A program made the translations under genes and the position numbers. From the NCBI RefSeq assembly GCF_030704535.1, contig NC_081812.1, forward strand, positions 22,915,501-22,979,500: 64,000 nt of DNA. The letters run 5' to 3'. Each line of letters starts with the position of its first letter. Position 1 is the stretch's first letter. Shown one piece after another: positions 24,901 to 35,869 of the stretch. This DNA comes from Vitis vinifera. Taxonomy: Eukaryota; Streptophyta; Magnoliopsida; Vitales; Vitaceae. The notes under the pieces were generated by a model. That model was given only the letters and a program-made list of their open reading frames with translations. It was not told the origin of the DNA and made no database searches.

Positions 24901-26553
24901 TTCAGGAGACGTCATTGATAGACGCTCAGGAGATGCAGCTGACAACTCCCCTGAAACCTGAAAAAAAAAAAAAGAAAAAAAAAAAAGCAATAACGTGTTA
25001 ATTTCTCATCGAAGATTACATCATTACATGAGTAATGAAAGGGAGGAAATAGACAAAGAATGCATCAAAGTACCGAGGGTCCATTGGTGAGCAAAGGAAT
25101 ATGGTTAAGAGAAACCTCTTTATCATAGTTTGGAGGCACAACATCCTCTCCTTGTCCATGGCTCATATGCCAACTCAGCGAGCGCTCTGCTATCTTTTGC
25201 TTCTCACCTTGATCCCGTGAAGAATACTTAAAATCTTTAGCTACATCATCCATATCACCATCTTCCACATCCTCCCCATGAATCGGAGGACTCCCTAAAA
25301 GTAAACAAGAACAATTTGTATCATTTCCTTTATGCCCATTTGTGTCTACATGGCTGCAGGATACAATAAAGTTACAATGAACAAACCTTTATGCCTCTTG
25401 TATTTAGTCTTGCACTGAGGACAAGACTGATTGCCATCTTTTCTCTCATACTCGTAACAGGGCCGGCAAACAGGAAATGCACAAACGCTGCAAGCAATGA
25501 AGGGTTCACCGTCTACAGTTGTGCCAACATTGTCGTTACAGATTTGACAAACCTGATCTCCCGTGTGTTTTGAAGGCTTTGGCTGAATAATGCACAACAC
25601 AACTTTGATTTTTTATTAAAAAAACTCAAGGGAAGAGAATGAATTGGTGCAGTTAAAATGTAATCTGGGTGGGACAGGGAAATATCAATTTAACAAAAGA
25701 TTGAACTAAAATAAAATAAAATGAAAAATATGTTCTGAAAAGCAAATAACCAAAGAAGCAAAATATGCACTAAAAGTAGAATAGGAACAATAGCGCTGGG
25801 ATATGTATGGATAAAGGATTTGTAATCATATAGTTATCCCAAAAATCAGAAGGCATGTTATTTGAAATCAACAGAATTTTAAAGTTTGAATTTTGAGAAT
25901 ATTAGAGTTTCATTGAATTCATAGAGGTGCAGATGTTGATAATGATGGTAGGAGGTGGAGAATGAATATAGTAGTTTCTGCAGTGAAACTATCATGGCGG
26001 CTGGTGCAATGAGAACTTAAGAAAAGCATACCCCATAGGGAATTAAAGTTAGGATCTGAAATAAAAAAATCCTTCCCTCGAATTCCCTTATGAGGAGATT
26101 GGAATGAAACACCTATCTAAAGAGCTATCCTAAATTCAGATCCACATTGTACATATCATACAAAGATGTTGAATTCTGGCAAATCCAGAGAACAAAGTGC
26201 TTTTTCCCATGATTTCTCAAAACCATTTCCACCATCAGTATTTTTTCATTCAAACAAAGAAATCGGATCTGATAAGCTCCCAATCCCCCTCCATGCACTT
26301 TATCACCAAAAATACACCCTAAGCTACAAGGAACAGATTTTCTGTGCGATTCATATGACAGAGACGGGCTCACAGATAAAAATAAATTAGTAAGTGCTAA
26401 ACCAGTGTGCCATTCTAATAATAATTTTTTAAAAAGACTACTAATGCAAATATAAAATTTAAACGAGAACGGAAAATCAGAACCAAATGCGGCAATGAAT
26501 TAGAATAGAAAAGAAGCAACTGAAATACTAACCCCTACTCCTCCGATCTCCAT
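18917..26553 (-). CDS. CESA3: cellulose synthase catalytic subunit, CesA3 clade (primary cell wall)
   Basis: Fourteen exons join in frame to 1087 aa: 26533-26553, 25387-25582, 25074-25294, 24855-24957, 24495-24723, 23755-24021, 23310-23655, 23087-23224, 22605-22730, 22311-22523, 21842-22106, 21035-21237, 19948-20298 and 18917-19501. The N-terminal RING-type zinc finger has eight Cys (19, 22, 38, 41, 46, 49, 61, 64). Two membrane segments lie at about 279-328. The glycosyltransferase-2 core has DDG (399-400), DCD (566-568), TED (D787) and QVLRW (825-829), all intact. Six C-terminal membrane segments follow, ending CGINC. It polymerises UDP-glucose into beta-1,4-glucan at the plasma membrane within the rosette complex. 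[29 protein letters not shown] and [14 protein letters not shown] point to the CesA3 group. The seven-codon exon 1 (MEIGGVG; an in-frame GT two codons earlier would give MEIGG) is the least certain part. Confidence 0.95.
20360..20775 (+). mobile_element. TRIM (terminal-repeat retrotransposon in miniature) in a CesA3 intron
   Basis: A 416-bp non-coding element. The 3' terminal repeat (20627-20775) begins TGTGACATTCTACATCGG and ends GTGGGTCGTTACA, preceded by a G-rich polypurine tract (GCATGGGGGGG). The 5' terminal repeat (20360-20498) shares the AAAGCCGTGAGGG ... ACAATATCTACAC ... ATTACA half, but its first half is rearranged into a partial palindrome. A primer-binding site for initiator Met-tRNA (TGGTATCAAAGC, one base from the consensus) follows at 20501-20512. 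Flanks ACGAG/ACCAG are a 4/5 target duplication. It lies between coding exons 12 and 13, opposite in strand to CesA3. Confidence 0.8.
21463..21479. repeat. (AC)n microsatellite in a CesA3 intron
   Basis: ACACACACACACACAC run in the intron between coding exons 11 and 12. Confidence 0.9.
24542..24586 (-). repeat. 27-bp in-frame tandem duplication in CesA3 exon 5
   Basis: Codes [17 protein letters not shown] (residues about 227-243), an exact repeat of APSEGRGG with one Leu spacer. It lies in the variable region between the zinc finger and the first membrane segment, just before the conserved GVDIDAS block. The two DNA copies differ by a single base in CTTC(T/A)GAAGG. Confidence 0.85.
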
Positions 26554-27099
26554 CTCTCTCTACCGAAATCAGGTATGCGAATCTGAACACGCGATTTCGT
26601 GATCACAGTGAAATCTATACCAAATTCACATTCCAAAAGCTTCTAAATTATCCCAACTCTCTCTCTCAGATGCAGAAATCTGACACTGACTCCAATAATC
26701 AATCAAAATGTTTTTCATAAAAACAAAACCAAATTGAAGCAAAACAAACCAAATTAAACCGAAATGCACACAAATTTGAATCTGACTCTTCCAAGAAAGA
26801 ATCAAAATTCAACCAAATCCACTCAAATTCCGCAAGAAATCAAACTCAATCAAATTCACTCAACGTCAATAACCAATAAATGAAAAAAAAAAATCCTTCA
26901 GAAATAACAAAAAAGAATCAAAGAATAACGTATCGATAAACAACAACAAAAAAAAAACAATGAGACAATGGAGAGCGATTGACAGAGATCAATGGATCTG
27001 TCGATCTCAAGACGCGACAGTTGGGAGCTGTGACGGCTTAAATATCAACGACAGCGACACAGCGAAGCCACGGATCCACTCCAATCATTTTATTACTAT

Positions 27100-27670
27100 A
27101 GTAGGGTTACTTCCACACATATGGCGAGTGTGATGGCTCTACTCAAGAGATGCGTACTTGTGGGGTGGAGGAAGAGTGCGTACTCGCGGTTTTACCGGTT
27201 CTAAGTTTCACTTTGACTGCTAAACCCTTAAACGGTGTCGTATTTGAAATGTTAGAACTTAGCTCAGGTCGGAGACGGTTACTGGTGTTTTGTGTACGCT
27301 TGGAGTGTGTGAGATTTGTTTTAATGGGTTTGTCGGTGGCCTGATTGCTGAGCTGGCACTAACCGTTTTTCAGCTGTGTTATCAGAGTCACCGCGAGCGG
27401 TTATGGTACCGTTTACGGCGAGAAGGTTTCTTAAAGGGAAATCTTTTATTATCCAGAATGTGAGGGTAGTGTTAACAAATATTATTATTTAAGAAATGGA
27501 CTTAAATAATATTTATTTTTAATAATATTTTCTGAAAAATAATATTCTTTGAATTAGGAGTATTGAATAACTTTTCAAACTTGCCACAAATTAATTTAAT
27601 AAATTTACTTAAATAATATTTATTTTTCACAAAAATATTCATTAAGAGCATTTCATGAATTTTCAAAACT
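27100..27670. other. intergenic spacer upstream of CesA3
   Basis: The first few hundred bases left of here (26554-27070) are likely CesA3 leader and core promoter. 27120-27440 has moderate GC and a short open frame I do not recognise. 27440-27674 is AT-rich. No gene supported. Confidence 0.4.
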
Positions 27671-27674
27671 TATA

Positions 27675-28390
27675 GCCTATGTTTGGTTCTCGAAAAATGC
27701 GAGAGAAAGAAAATTATGAGGAAAAATGGAAGGAAAGAAAAAGTTGGGGTAAGGAATATAAATTTTTTCACTGAAACTATCATCGAAGCCGGGAAAGGGC
27801 AAGTGCTTGGTAACGGTGTCGATGGCAACGATGACGGCATCAACCAAGACGGTCTTGGAATTGACGAAGACTTTAAAAGGAGTGGAGGAAAAATCGACTC
27901 TGGTGACAGTTTTAGTGAAAATCTCGATGCCGAAGCGGAGGGACTGGGCGCGACAACGATCCATGATTTCATTATCGTTATTACCATCAGGGAAATCAGG
28001 GAAGTTCTCAACGTCAGATGTAGTGGTGAGCTGGCCGCCTAGAGCAATGTCGTTGGCCATCCAACCTTCGAGGAAGATGGGACGAAGCTGGGCTTGGGAG
28101 GCGTAGATGGAAGCGGTGTGGGCTGTAGAACTGCTGCCAATGATGCAAAGACGGGGTGTTGAGGGTTTTAAGATCGAGCCCCCGATAAAATTTCCTTATC
28201 TTTTTCTCTTATTTTCTTTATTATTTTTTTAAGGAAAATAGGATGAAAAATATTATGATATTTTCTTTAATATTTTCCCTTATATTTTTTTTTTTATCAT
28301 ATTTTCCATATCACCCAAATTAAAGAAAATGATTTTCCACGTGGTTTTTTTTTTCATTTTCTTAGCATTTTTTGTAAACCAAACATAGTC
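27675..28390. mobile_element. PIF/Harbinger-like element carrying a captured gene fragment
   Basis: Ends are GCCTATGTTTGGTTCTCGAA and the complement of GACTATGTTTGGTTTACAAA. These are about 38-bp imperfect inverted repeats, extending through AAAAATGC ... AGAAA. Both flanks are ATA (27672-27674 and 28391-28393), a 3-bp target duplication. The 716-bp element has a GC-richer core (27786-28180) that is a thioredoxin reductase fragment on the minus strand. Its termini match three shorter, gene-free MITEs in this window (28946-29207, 50433-50673, 63597-63877), so it looks like a Pack-type derivative of that family. Confidence 0.75.
27786..28180 (-). pseudogene. NADPH-thioredoxin reductase (NTR) 5' gene fragment, non-functional
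   Basis: The minus-strand frame reads TPRLCIIGS then TAHTASIYASQAQLRPIFLEG, WMANDIALGGQLTTTSDVEN, FPDFPDG, MDRCRAQSLRFG, TVTRVDFSSTPFKVFVNSK and LPFPG. This is the N-terminal FAD-binding part of plant NTRA/NTRB, roughly 130 of 330-380 residues. It is cut off after LPFPG, with no redox CAVC site and no NADPH domain. The dinucleotide-binding motif GSGPAAHTA has become GSSSTAHTA, and the segment after FPDG is altered to NNDNE. It is intronless over this stretch and bounded by transposon termini, so I call it a captured fragment. No internal stop is seen up to the break, suggesting fairly recent capture. Confidence 0.85.
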
Positions 28391-28399
28391 ATACACAAT

Positions 28400-29590
28400 T
28401 TTTAAATATTATTGAATTTTAAAATCTATTATCATGATGAGGATTTACTATTGAATATCCATTAAATAAATTATTTCTTTTAAAAGTTATAATGAATATT
28501 TTAATTAAAGAAATATTAATTTATATTTCTTCTTCAAGATAATTGAAGAAAAATTAATACAAATCCTCGTAAAAAAGTGCTTCTACCACTAGTGTATTTT
28601 TCATTAAAGGAACCTTTTTCATGCATTGAAATTCCCTCCATGTTTGGCTTCCAAAATGTTTATGGGGAAATGTTTGGAGTAGAAAATAACAAAAAAAAAA
28701 GTAAAATAAAAAATAAATTTAAAATTAATAAATTATTTTTATTTTCTTCTTTTATTTATTTAATTCTTTTATATAAGAATTAAGTAATTTACATATATAT
28801 ATATTATTAATTTTAATTCTTTTATTTTTTTATAAAACCAAATATGAAAAAAAAAATCTTTTAATATTCGTTTTCCTTGCTACTTTATGTGAACCAAAGT
28901 AGTGTTTATCTCCAACACACACATGACCTACAAAAACCAAAGCTAGGCCATGCTTGGTTTCCAAAACGTACTATTGAAAAGAAAAAAAAAAAATTTCTCA
29001 TATTTGTTTTTATTGTAGAAAATATATATAAAAAAAGTTAAATATAATTAAAATTATTAATAAATTGATATATTTTTAAATTATTTAATCTTTATATAGA
29101 ATAATTAAATAAATGAAAAAAATTTAAAGTGGTATATAAAATTAATTTATTGACTTTAACCTATTTTTTATTTTATTTTTCATATTTTTAAAAAACCAAA
29201 CATAGTCTTAACCAACAATTCTTATGATGGTAGTGGATTGACACACAAAAATAAATTAATAATTGCTAAATCAATATACAATTTTAATAATAATAATAAT
29301 AATAATAAATGCACATTTAATTTTTAAAAATATATATATTTTTTGAAAAAAAAAAGAAGAGAGAGAGAGGGAGAGAATGGAAAACCTTTTTTCATGAAAT
29401 TAAACCAAAATGGAGCCAAAGAAAACAAAGTAAACCAGAATGCACAAAAATTTGAAACTTATTCCAAGAAACAGTCAGAATCCACTGTGGAAAATAGATT
29501 AGATTATGTTACTTTCAATGATATAATCACAGTTATTTAATAATCAAAACTATACAAGAATTCAAAACATGGGTTTAATCCATGTGGAAT
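28400..29590. other. AT-rich gene-free spacer with MITE
   Basis: Contains the MITE 28946-29207, an (AAT)n run near 29285-29307 and poly(A/T) stretches. No gene. Confidence 0.5.
28946..29207. mobile_element. MITE of the GGCCATGTTTGG family (family 2)
   Basis: Starts GGCCATGCTTGGTTTCC and ends AAAAAACCAAACATAGTC; 262 bp, AT-rich, non-coding. Flanks are CTA and TTA, a near-match to the 3-bp TTA duplication of PIF/Harbinger elements. Confidence 0.65.
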
Positions 29591-29609
29591 ACACTGATTC
29601 TGATAAATT

Positions 29610-30060
29610 ATATTAATTCTTGCTCCAAAACTCATCTCCATAGGAATGGTAATTTTTTATATCAAGAGAGTAGAACACCACGCGGTTGCCTTGAAACTTT
29701 GGAAAATAGATCTTGTTGTTATCCACCCGATACAATATCTTATTACCCAAATCTGACACAGTTATCCATTCCATTTTAGAGGAATGAAGTTTGTAAACGC
29801 AAATCCGTCCTTCTTCACCATTGACTGCAACCGCTAACAACTCTCCATCACTTTCAACTATGAAAACTCGGCGAGTTCTTGACTTACGCGAAAATGACTT
29901 TCCACAAATTCTCCATCATTGGGATCAAACATTAAAGCATTGCCCATTATGCAAAACTGGATTGCATTCCGACATTAAAAAAGGCTTAACAAATGTAGTG
30001 AAGTCAATCTCATCCACAACAGTCCAATCGTTCTCTCCCAGCTTAATCACGCCAACGTGA
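29610..30060 (-). pseudogene. DUF295 (KIB1-type) F-box-like protein, frameshifted fragment
   Basis: Three minus-strand frames each carry consecutive pieces of a DUF295 beta-propeller-like domain: HVGVIKLGENDWTVVDEIDF ... NPVLHNGQC (29930-30060), then MFDPNDGEF (about 29895-29930), then VESDGELLAVAVNGEEGRIC ... KMEWITVSDLGNKILYRVDN and FPKFQGNRVVFYSLD (29613-29870). At least two frame shifts and stops separate them. The upstream edge is interrupted by an (AT)n tract at 30063-30094, and no F-box is visible. DUF295 proteins are a large, fast-evolving plant family, often with an N-terminal F-box. This copy is dead. Confidence 0.75.

Positions 30061-30062
<2 letters not shown>

Positions 30063-30094
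<32 letters not shown>
30063..30094. repeat. (AT)n microsatellite abutting the DUF295 pseudogene
   Basis: About 16 AT dinucleotides directly at the upstream edge of the pseudogene homology. Confidence 0.9.
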
Positions 30095-30097
<3 letters not shown>

Positions 30098-30254
30098 TGT
30101 TACTCCAACAACAAAACAATCCGTTTTAAGTTCTAGAATAATGTCAAATAGCTTAATAGCTTTAGATCATCACGTAGAACAATATCTAGCCCATAAAAAG
30201 CAAAGGGATAAATTAATGTTTTATATAAGATAGGAAAGGAAGGGTTGTTATGTT

Positions 30255-31090
30255 TAGGGATGGCAACGGGGCGGGTCGCCCCCATCCCAACTCTGCCCCG
30301 TTTATTTAAAATAATTCTCATTCCCATCTCATTTAAAAAATTAAGCTGGGCGAGGCAGGGCGGGGCGGGTATGATAAATTCTCATACCTGTCTTGTCCCA
30401 TTTAATTTTTTTAAATCGTCGTTATCATTGAAATTGAAGCAGTCGATGACCAATCTCGGGGATGCTTCTGTGATGTAATTGGGGGATGAAGATGATATAA
30501 ATGGGTGTTGCAGCTCCACCTTCCAGTGGGCTCTCTCCTCAAGCATTTCTCAAGAAAATCCTAGCCCAAGTTCGATAACTGAGCTGGGAACTTTGATAGT
30601 TGGTCGAAGAACCCAATTCGAAAGAGAGTATCAGCACTGCAGCAGTTGATTGCAGCTCCACCTTCCAGTGGGCTCTCTCCTCAAGCATTTCTCAAGAAAA
30701 TCCTAGCCCAAGTTCGATAAGTGAGCTGGGAACTTTGACAGTTGGTCGAAGAACCCAATTCGAAAGAGAGTATCAGCACCGCAATCTTCCCACGCTGGTT
30801 TTTCGAAGACCATCTCGATGACTGTGCATCTTAGAGACCAAATCAACCATCTCGATGATTATCCTTATGAGGATATGAATGGATATGGGAGATGGGAGAT
30901 GTGTCCGTGGGAATATATATTATATGTTATATATTCATATATTTATAAATGGGACAGGACAAGGCAATATCCGAACCCGTCCCGAGTTTTAATAGAAATT
31001 CTCAAACCCATCCCAAACCCGTTTATTAAAATTGAACCCTATCCCATTAGGGGCGGATACTCGAAAAAACTCATCCCATTGTCATCCCTA
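30255..31090. mobile_element. hAT-like non-autonomous element with TAGGGATGGCAA termini
   Basis: The left end is TAGGGATGGCAACGGGGCGGG and the right end is CCCATTGTCATCCCTA, forming inverted termini of about 13 bp (TAGGGATG(G/A)CAA). Flanking 8-mers are GTTATGTT and GTTGTATT (6/8 match), consistent with an aged hAT-type 8-bp duplication. The subterminal GGGCGGGT and CCCGTCCCGAG repeats are typical of this widespread plant class. The 836-bp interior holds a 142-bp tandem duplication of GC-richer, possibly captured sequence. Confidence 0.7.
30508..30782. repeat. 142-bp tandem duplication inside the hAT-like element
   Basis: CAGCTCCACCTTCCAGTGGG recurs at 30511 and 30653, and TATCAGCAC at 30629 and 30771; both give a period of 142 bp. 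Differences are a few single bases, for example ATAACTGAG versus ATAAGTGAG and TTTGATAG versus TTTGACAG. The sequence looks exon-like in composition; I do not recognise the source gene. Confidence 0.9.
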
Positions 31091-32464
31091 GTTGTATTTA
31101 GTTATAAATCAATTATAAAAAAAGAATTTTAAGAGAGTTTGTTTCCTTCCTAACTTAGATATTCCTTTTATAAGTTCTTATTTCATTAAAATAATATTCA
31201 ATTATCACATTTATTTGTATATTAATTTCAATTTTAGTTATTTACATCTTAATCTTATTTTTATAGCATACCATATATTACATTATATTTATATTTAATA
31301 TATGAAATAAATAAAAAATAATATGAAATATATATTATTTTCAATATTTAAAAAAAAAATTATATCACATTCAAATATTTTTTTACTTAAAACATTGAAA
31401 TTTCTTTTTATGTTTAATGATATTTATGATTAAAATATTTAAAATTTACAAATAAATTTTTATATTATATTATTTAATATATAAAAATAATTTATATATA
31501 TATATCATATATTAAATATTATTTTATAATTTTTTAAATTATAACTTTAATTTATAATAAAAAAATTATTTTATAAAATGAATATATTAAAACTTTTAAA
31601 ATTAATAAATTTTTTTTTTGATATATGATAATTTATCATAGGATTAACATATTTTATACGGAAGGTTCAATATAAGATACGATAAGTGATGAAATAACTT
31701 ATTATACTATTTTATGTCTGGTTGAACATAAGATAGAATAAGTGATTCTATGTCAACCAAGCATGAACTAAAAATATTAATTCCTTTTATAAATAAGATT
31801 TTACCTCAAATACACTACCCAAGGCAAATATTAATTTTAAAATTTTCCGGGATAGGTATTTAATGTCTATTAAAAAGAGATATTTTTTTAGGATATATAC
31901 AATGGCTTATACATATCCAGAAAATTGTCTTATGAAATTTATGGATAGAAGAAAATATACTATTAAAGGAAAATAGAAATTTTATGGATAGAAGAAAACC
32001 GGATGGTGGACATGGTATCCTTGAGCTCTTCCACGTGGCTTTTAACACCCACTCTAGTTTGAGTTATTGGACAATAATAATAATAGTGGGCAAAAAATAT
32101 AAGATGTAATTATGATTTAAAAACTAAGAAGTGGGCAAAAAATATAAGATGTAATTGTGATTTAAAAACTAAAAATAAAATTAAGACAAATTTTGAAGTC
32201 TACAATTATTTTCATGTATAAACAAAGTCCACTACACAGTACAAAAGGTTGATTCCATTATTACATAAATGGAGTTGGTGTTACATTCCGTTTTAATAAT
32301 TGTCCAAAGCCACTCATCCTATTATTTGTACCAAATATCTCTATTTTGGATTGTTTTATTTATTTATTATTATTTTTTTCTTTTGAGTTTGTTTCGGTTG
32401 ACTTTCTAATAACTAAATAAATAAATGCAAAAAAAACCATAAATAAAAGGAAAATAATAAGTCC

Positions 32465-34218
32465 GAGGAATAAAAAAACATCTTTTCTGATTGATTTACC
32501 AAATATCTTTATCTCAAAAAGTTTTTATTTCTAATTTCTCACAAAAGTCACATTTACATACCATCAAATTTACATGGGGTTTCATTTTTTTTTCTTTTTT
32601 TTTGTTATGTTTGATTCTGGAAAAATATTCTAAAAAAATAAAAAAATGATTTTTTTGGTTTGATTTCATTGCACAAACTTGCAAAGTACAACAAAAAATA
32701 TTGATCATAATTAATTAAAGCTTTATATATTTTAAATTTATTTAATTTTCACATAAAGAGAAAAAATATATATGAAATAAATTTGAAATAACATATAAAA
32801 ATAATTTATTTATTTTAAATTTTATTTTTTATTTTTCTTATTCTTTTTCTTCTATTTTTTCTCTTCATTTTCTTCTTTTACTATTTTTTTTTTTATCAAT
32901 TTTCCTTTAACCTTCGGCTACAGGTACAAAGTAGCAAATAATCAAAATCTCTCCTGCCTATTCATACTCACTCCTATTTTTCCTTTGGACCGAAAAAATA
33001 AAAATTGCATCCACTACCTATCAAAGGAAGGAATGACCGCAAAGTGAAAAAAAAAATGATTATGATTATATTTGATTCCTTAAAAGTGTTAAAGAAAATG
33101 TTAAAGGAAAATGATTTTTTTATATTTTGTTTCATTAAGAAAAATATATAAAAAAAACTTAAATATAATTAAAAATAATTAAAAATTTATATAATTAGAA
33201 AAAAAAATAAATAAATCAAATTTAAAAAAACATATAAAAGTAATTTATTAGTGTTGAATTTATTTGTATTCAGGAGTCCTACAGAGGCCTTCCACTGACA
33301 AACACGTGCTGCAAGGACAATTGAATGAAACTTTTCAACATAGTGGTTAACATGTATGATGTATCTAGATGGTTTGAAATAGTATTAGACATTGTTTCTC
33401 TTATGAGTCTGCATATTATAAAACCCAGTGATTCATAATAAAAAAATTAAGAACACACAAATTTACGTGGAAAAACCTAGACGGAAAAAATCACGAGTAG
33501 AGGAGAAGAATAATCCATTATGTCAAAAATTGATATAAAATGGGAGACTATCAAGCGGCTATTGCATAGACACAAACATTATAACCAAGTCGCATTGCGA
33601 GCTTTTTGCACATATTTCGCACATATGTTGTACATAATTTTTTTTTACCACATATGTCACATTGTGAGCTTTTTGGATCGGACTAAAAAAAAAAAAATTC
33701 AAGTCACCAAGTTCTAACACATAATTTAGTGAGATCTTAATAAATTATGAATAGAAAATTGTAATTGATAGAACTCATATACCCATTGTAGTTAATCCAC
33801 TATATCAAAAATTTGTACAAAATGGGAGAGTATCAAGTGGCTATTGCATATACATAAACATTATAACCAAGTTGCACCGCAAGCTTTTTGCACATATGTC
33901 GCACATATGTTGCACATAATTTTTTTTCACCATTTATGTCACACCGTGAACTTTTTGGATCGAACTAAAAAAAAGAATTCGGCTCACCAAGTTCTAACAC
34001 ATAACTTAGAGAGATTTAATAAATTATTATAGGAATAAAAAAAAAACATATTTTCTAATCATTTTTACCAAATATCTTTATCTCAAAAGTTTTTATTTCT
34101 AATTTCTCACAAAAGTCAGATTTACATACTATCAAATTTACATGGGGTTTCATTTTTTTGTTATGTTTGATTCTAGAAAAATACTAAAAAAAAATAAAAA
34201 ATGATTTTTTTTTTTTTG
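32465..34218. repeat. direct repeat pair about 1.57 kb apart (about 32465-32655 and 34030-34218)
   Basis: Both arms read through TTACCAAATATCTTTATCTC, TTTTTATTTCTAATTTCTCA and ATCAAATTTACATGGGGTTT, then TTGTTATGTTTGATTCT. They bracket about 1.4 kb. This may be an old segmental duplication or the terminal repeats of an unrecognised element; no TG...CA ends were found. Confidence 0.7.
33511..34033. repeat. 282-bp tandem duplication
   Basis: Unit 1 starts TAATCCATTATGTCAAAAAT at 33511 and unit 2 starts TAATCCACTATATCAAAAAT at 33793. They share AAACATTATAACCAAGT, GCTTTTTGCACATAT, CACATATGTTG and CACCAAGTTCTAACACATAA. Unit 2 ends where the second arm of the direct repeat pair begins. Confidence 0.8.
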
Positions 34219-35322
34219 GAGAGAGGAGAGAGGGTTCTCTTGAAGGGCAAAAAATTCTCACGAGAGAGGGTGAGGTGTGAGCTGCAAGGTAATATTGGGA
34301 TTTTTGGTGGAGTCTTGAATATAAATAAAAGAAAATATTTTTTATCATATTTTTAATAATGTATCACATGTATGAAAACGCTTACTAAATGATAATCTAA
34401 TAACCACTTCAAATGTTTTTCTAGATTTTTTAAAATAATTTTTAAAATTTTATTAAATATCCAATTTTTATAAGAAAAACACTTCCAAATATTAAATATG
34501 AGGAACAACTCTCAAATACATTCATAAATGGCTTCTAACTCTCAAAACCATTTATAAATGGCTTCAAATTGTATTTGCTTTTAGTAGGATTTTATTTCAA
34601 GAACCTTGTTAAAATATTTTTATCTTTGACAACTAAACCAATATTAGTATTAATATAATTTAATATCTAACATACAAATAAAATAAAATAATTTTTTTAA
34701 TAATTAACATATAGTATGATTTAATATGTATTATTTGATAGTAAATTTGAACATGTAACTTAATTATCACTCAAATTTTTGTCACTTATGATTTATATTT
34801 TATATATATTGTAACATATGAAAATAAATGATTTTAACTTTTAAGTTTTAAATTATTATTATATCATAAAAGTTTATAAATGTGGACCGAAAAAAGATTC
34901 TTACAATAGTTCCAAAACTTAAATAATTTTAAAAATTCAAACAACAAATAATCAGTAGTGAAATTAGCAAAATGAAAACAAAGTACTAAATATTTCAATT
35001 AAATTAGGTTGAGAGTTGCATTTCATCAAACACATCCCATCCTATATTAGGGGGTCAACATTAGCCAAGACTAAACGATCAAATAGTTGAGAATCAATTG
35101 CTCTGAAAGCCCAGATCGCTCACTCGCTCACACCGACTTTCACTCTCATTCATTTCGTCACTGCAGCAATGTTGTATTGACGGTAAATGAATTTCAAATC
35201 ACTTCAGTTTATTCCTTTTCATTCATCATAAACTTAGAGTTTCCTTCTCATTTTCATACCAGCTTTGTATGGATTCCACTCCTTATTTTAGGTTAACTAG
35301 GAAAGTTGAAATGATAGCCTAT

Positions 35323-35863
35323 TGTCATAGGATGCTTCAAATGAGCCTCCTGGGGTTTATATAGAGCCCAAGAAGCTTATGGAGACTCCTACACTTAGCC
35401 ATTGATGGGAAGAGTGTGGAAGGTTCTAGAGATGCCTAGAGATGTCCACACATCTCTACACTATGGTGGAAGGCATAAGAGGAGTTCAAGGCTTTCTAGA
35501 GAATTCTAGAGATCTCTTGTATATAGGCTTGTACATAGAATTGTGTAGGATGTTTTAAATTATTCTTGAGTTGTAAGTAACTCTCCAAGGTTTCAAAGAG
35601 TTCCATTAGTGCCTATAAATAGGTGAGGGTCTCATTTGGCCAAGGCACCAAGCAAGTGAGTTTCAAAGCATTTGTAAAGCTTCATTTGAACAATAAAGCT
35701 TTCATTCTTTTAAGTGTTGCCTATTACATCCTCTAAAGCTTCTAATTCAGGTGCATCTTAGCCTAGCAAGCTAAGCATTAGGAGTAAGGCTGACTTAGCA
35801 AGATCAAGGATCTTGACTTGTCTAAGTGCCGTATGAGCTTAGGAAAAAACTAAGTCTATGACA
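35323..35863 (+). mobile_element. solo LTR (541 bp)
   Basis: Bounded by perfect 8-bp inverted ends, TGTCATAG ... CTATGACA, and flanked by CTAT on both sides (35319-35322 and 35864-35867). It contains a TATA box (TATAAATA, 35614-35621) and a polyadenylation signal (AATAAA, 35692-35697) in the expected order on the plus strand. No second copy is visible in the window, and the tandem array starts immediately to the right. Confidence 0.7.
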
Positions 35864-35869
35864 CTATGT

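Larger units (their letters stand above)
31100..35310. other. AT-rich gene-poor region with local duplications
   Basis: No gene supported. Contents: very AT-rich 31130-31850; several decayed CATGTTTGG-type MITE-like stretches (32600-32930, 33056-33250); a direct repeat pair and a tandem duplication (listed separately); and 35040-35320, a mixed-composition stretch before the solo LTR. Confidence 0.5.

Noticed and set aside
27677-28060. 127-residue frame as a functional thioredoxin reductase
   Set aside because: Only the N-terminal third is present, the FAD-binding glycine motif is damaged, the redox Cys pair is absent, and the end runs into transposon sequence.
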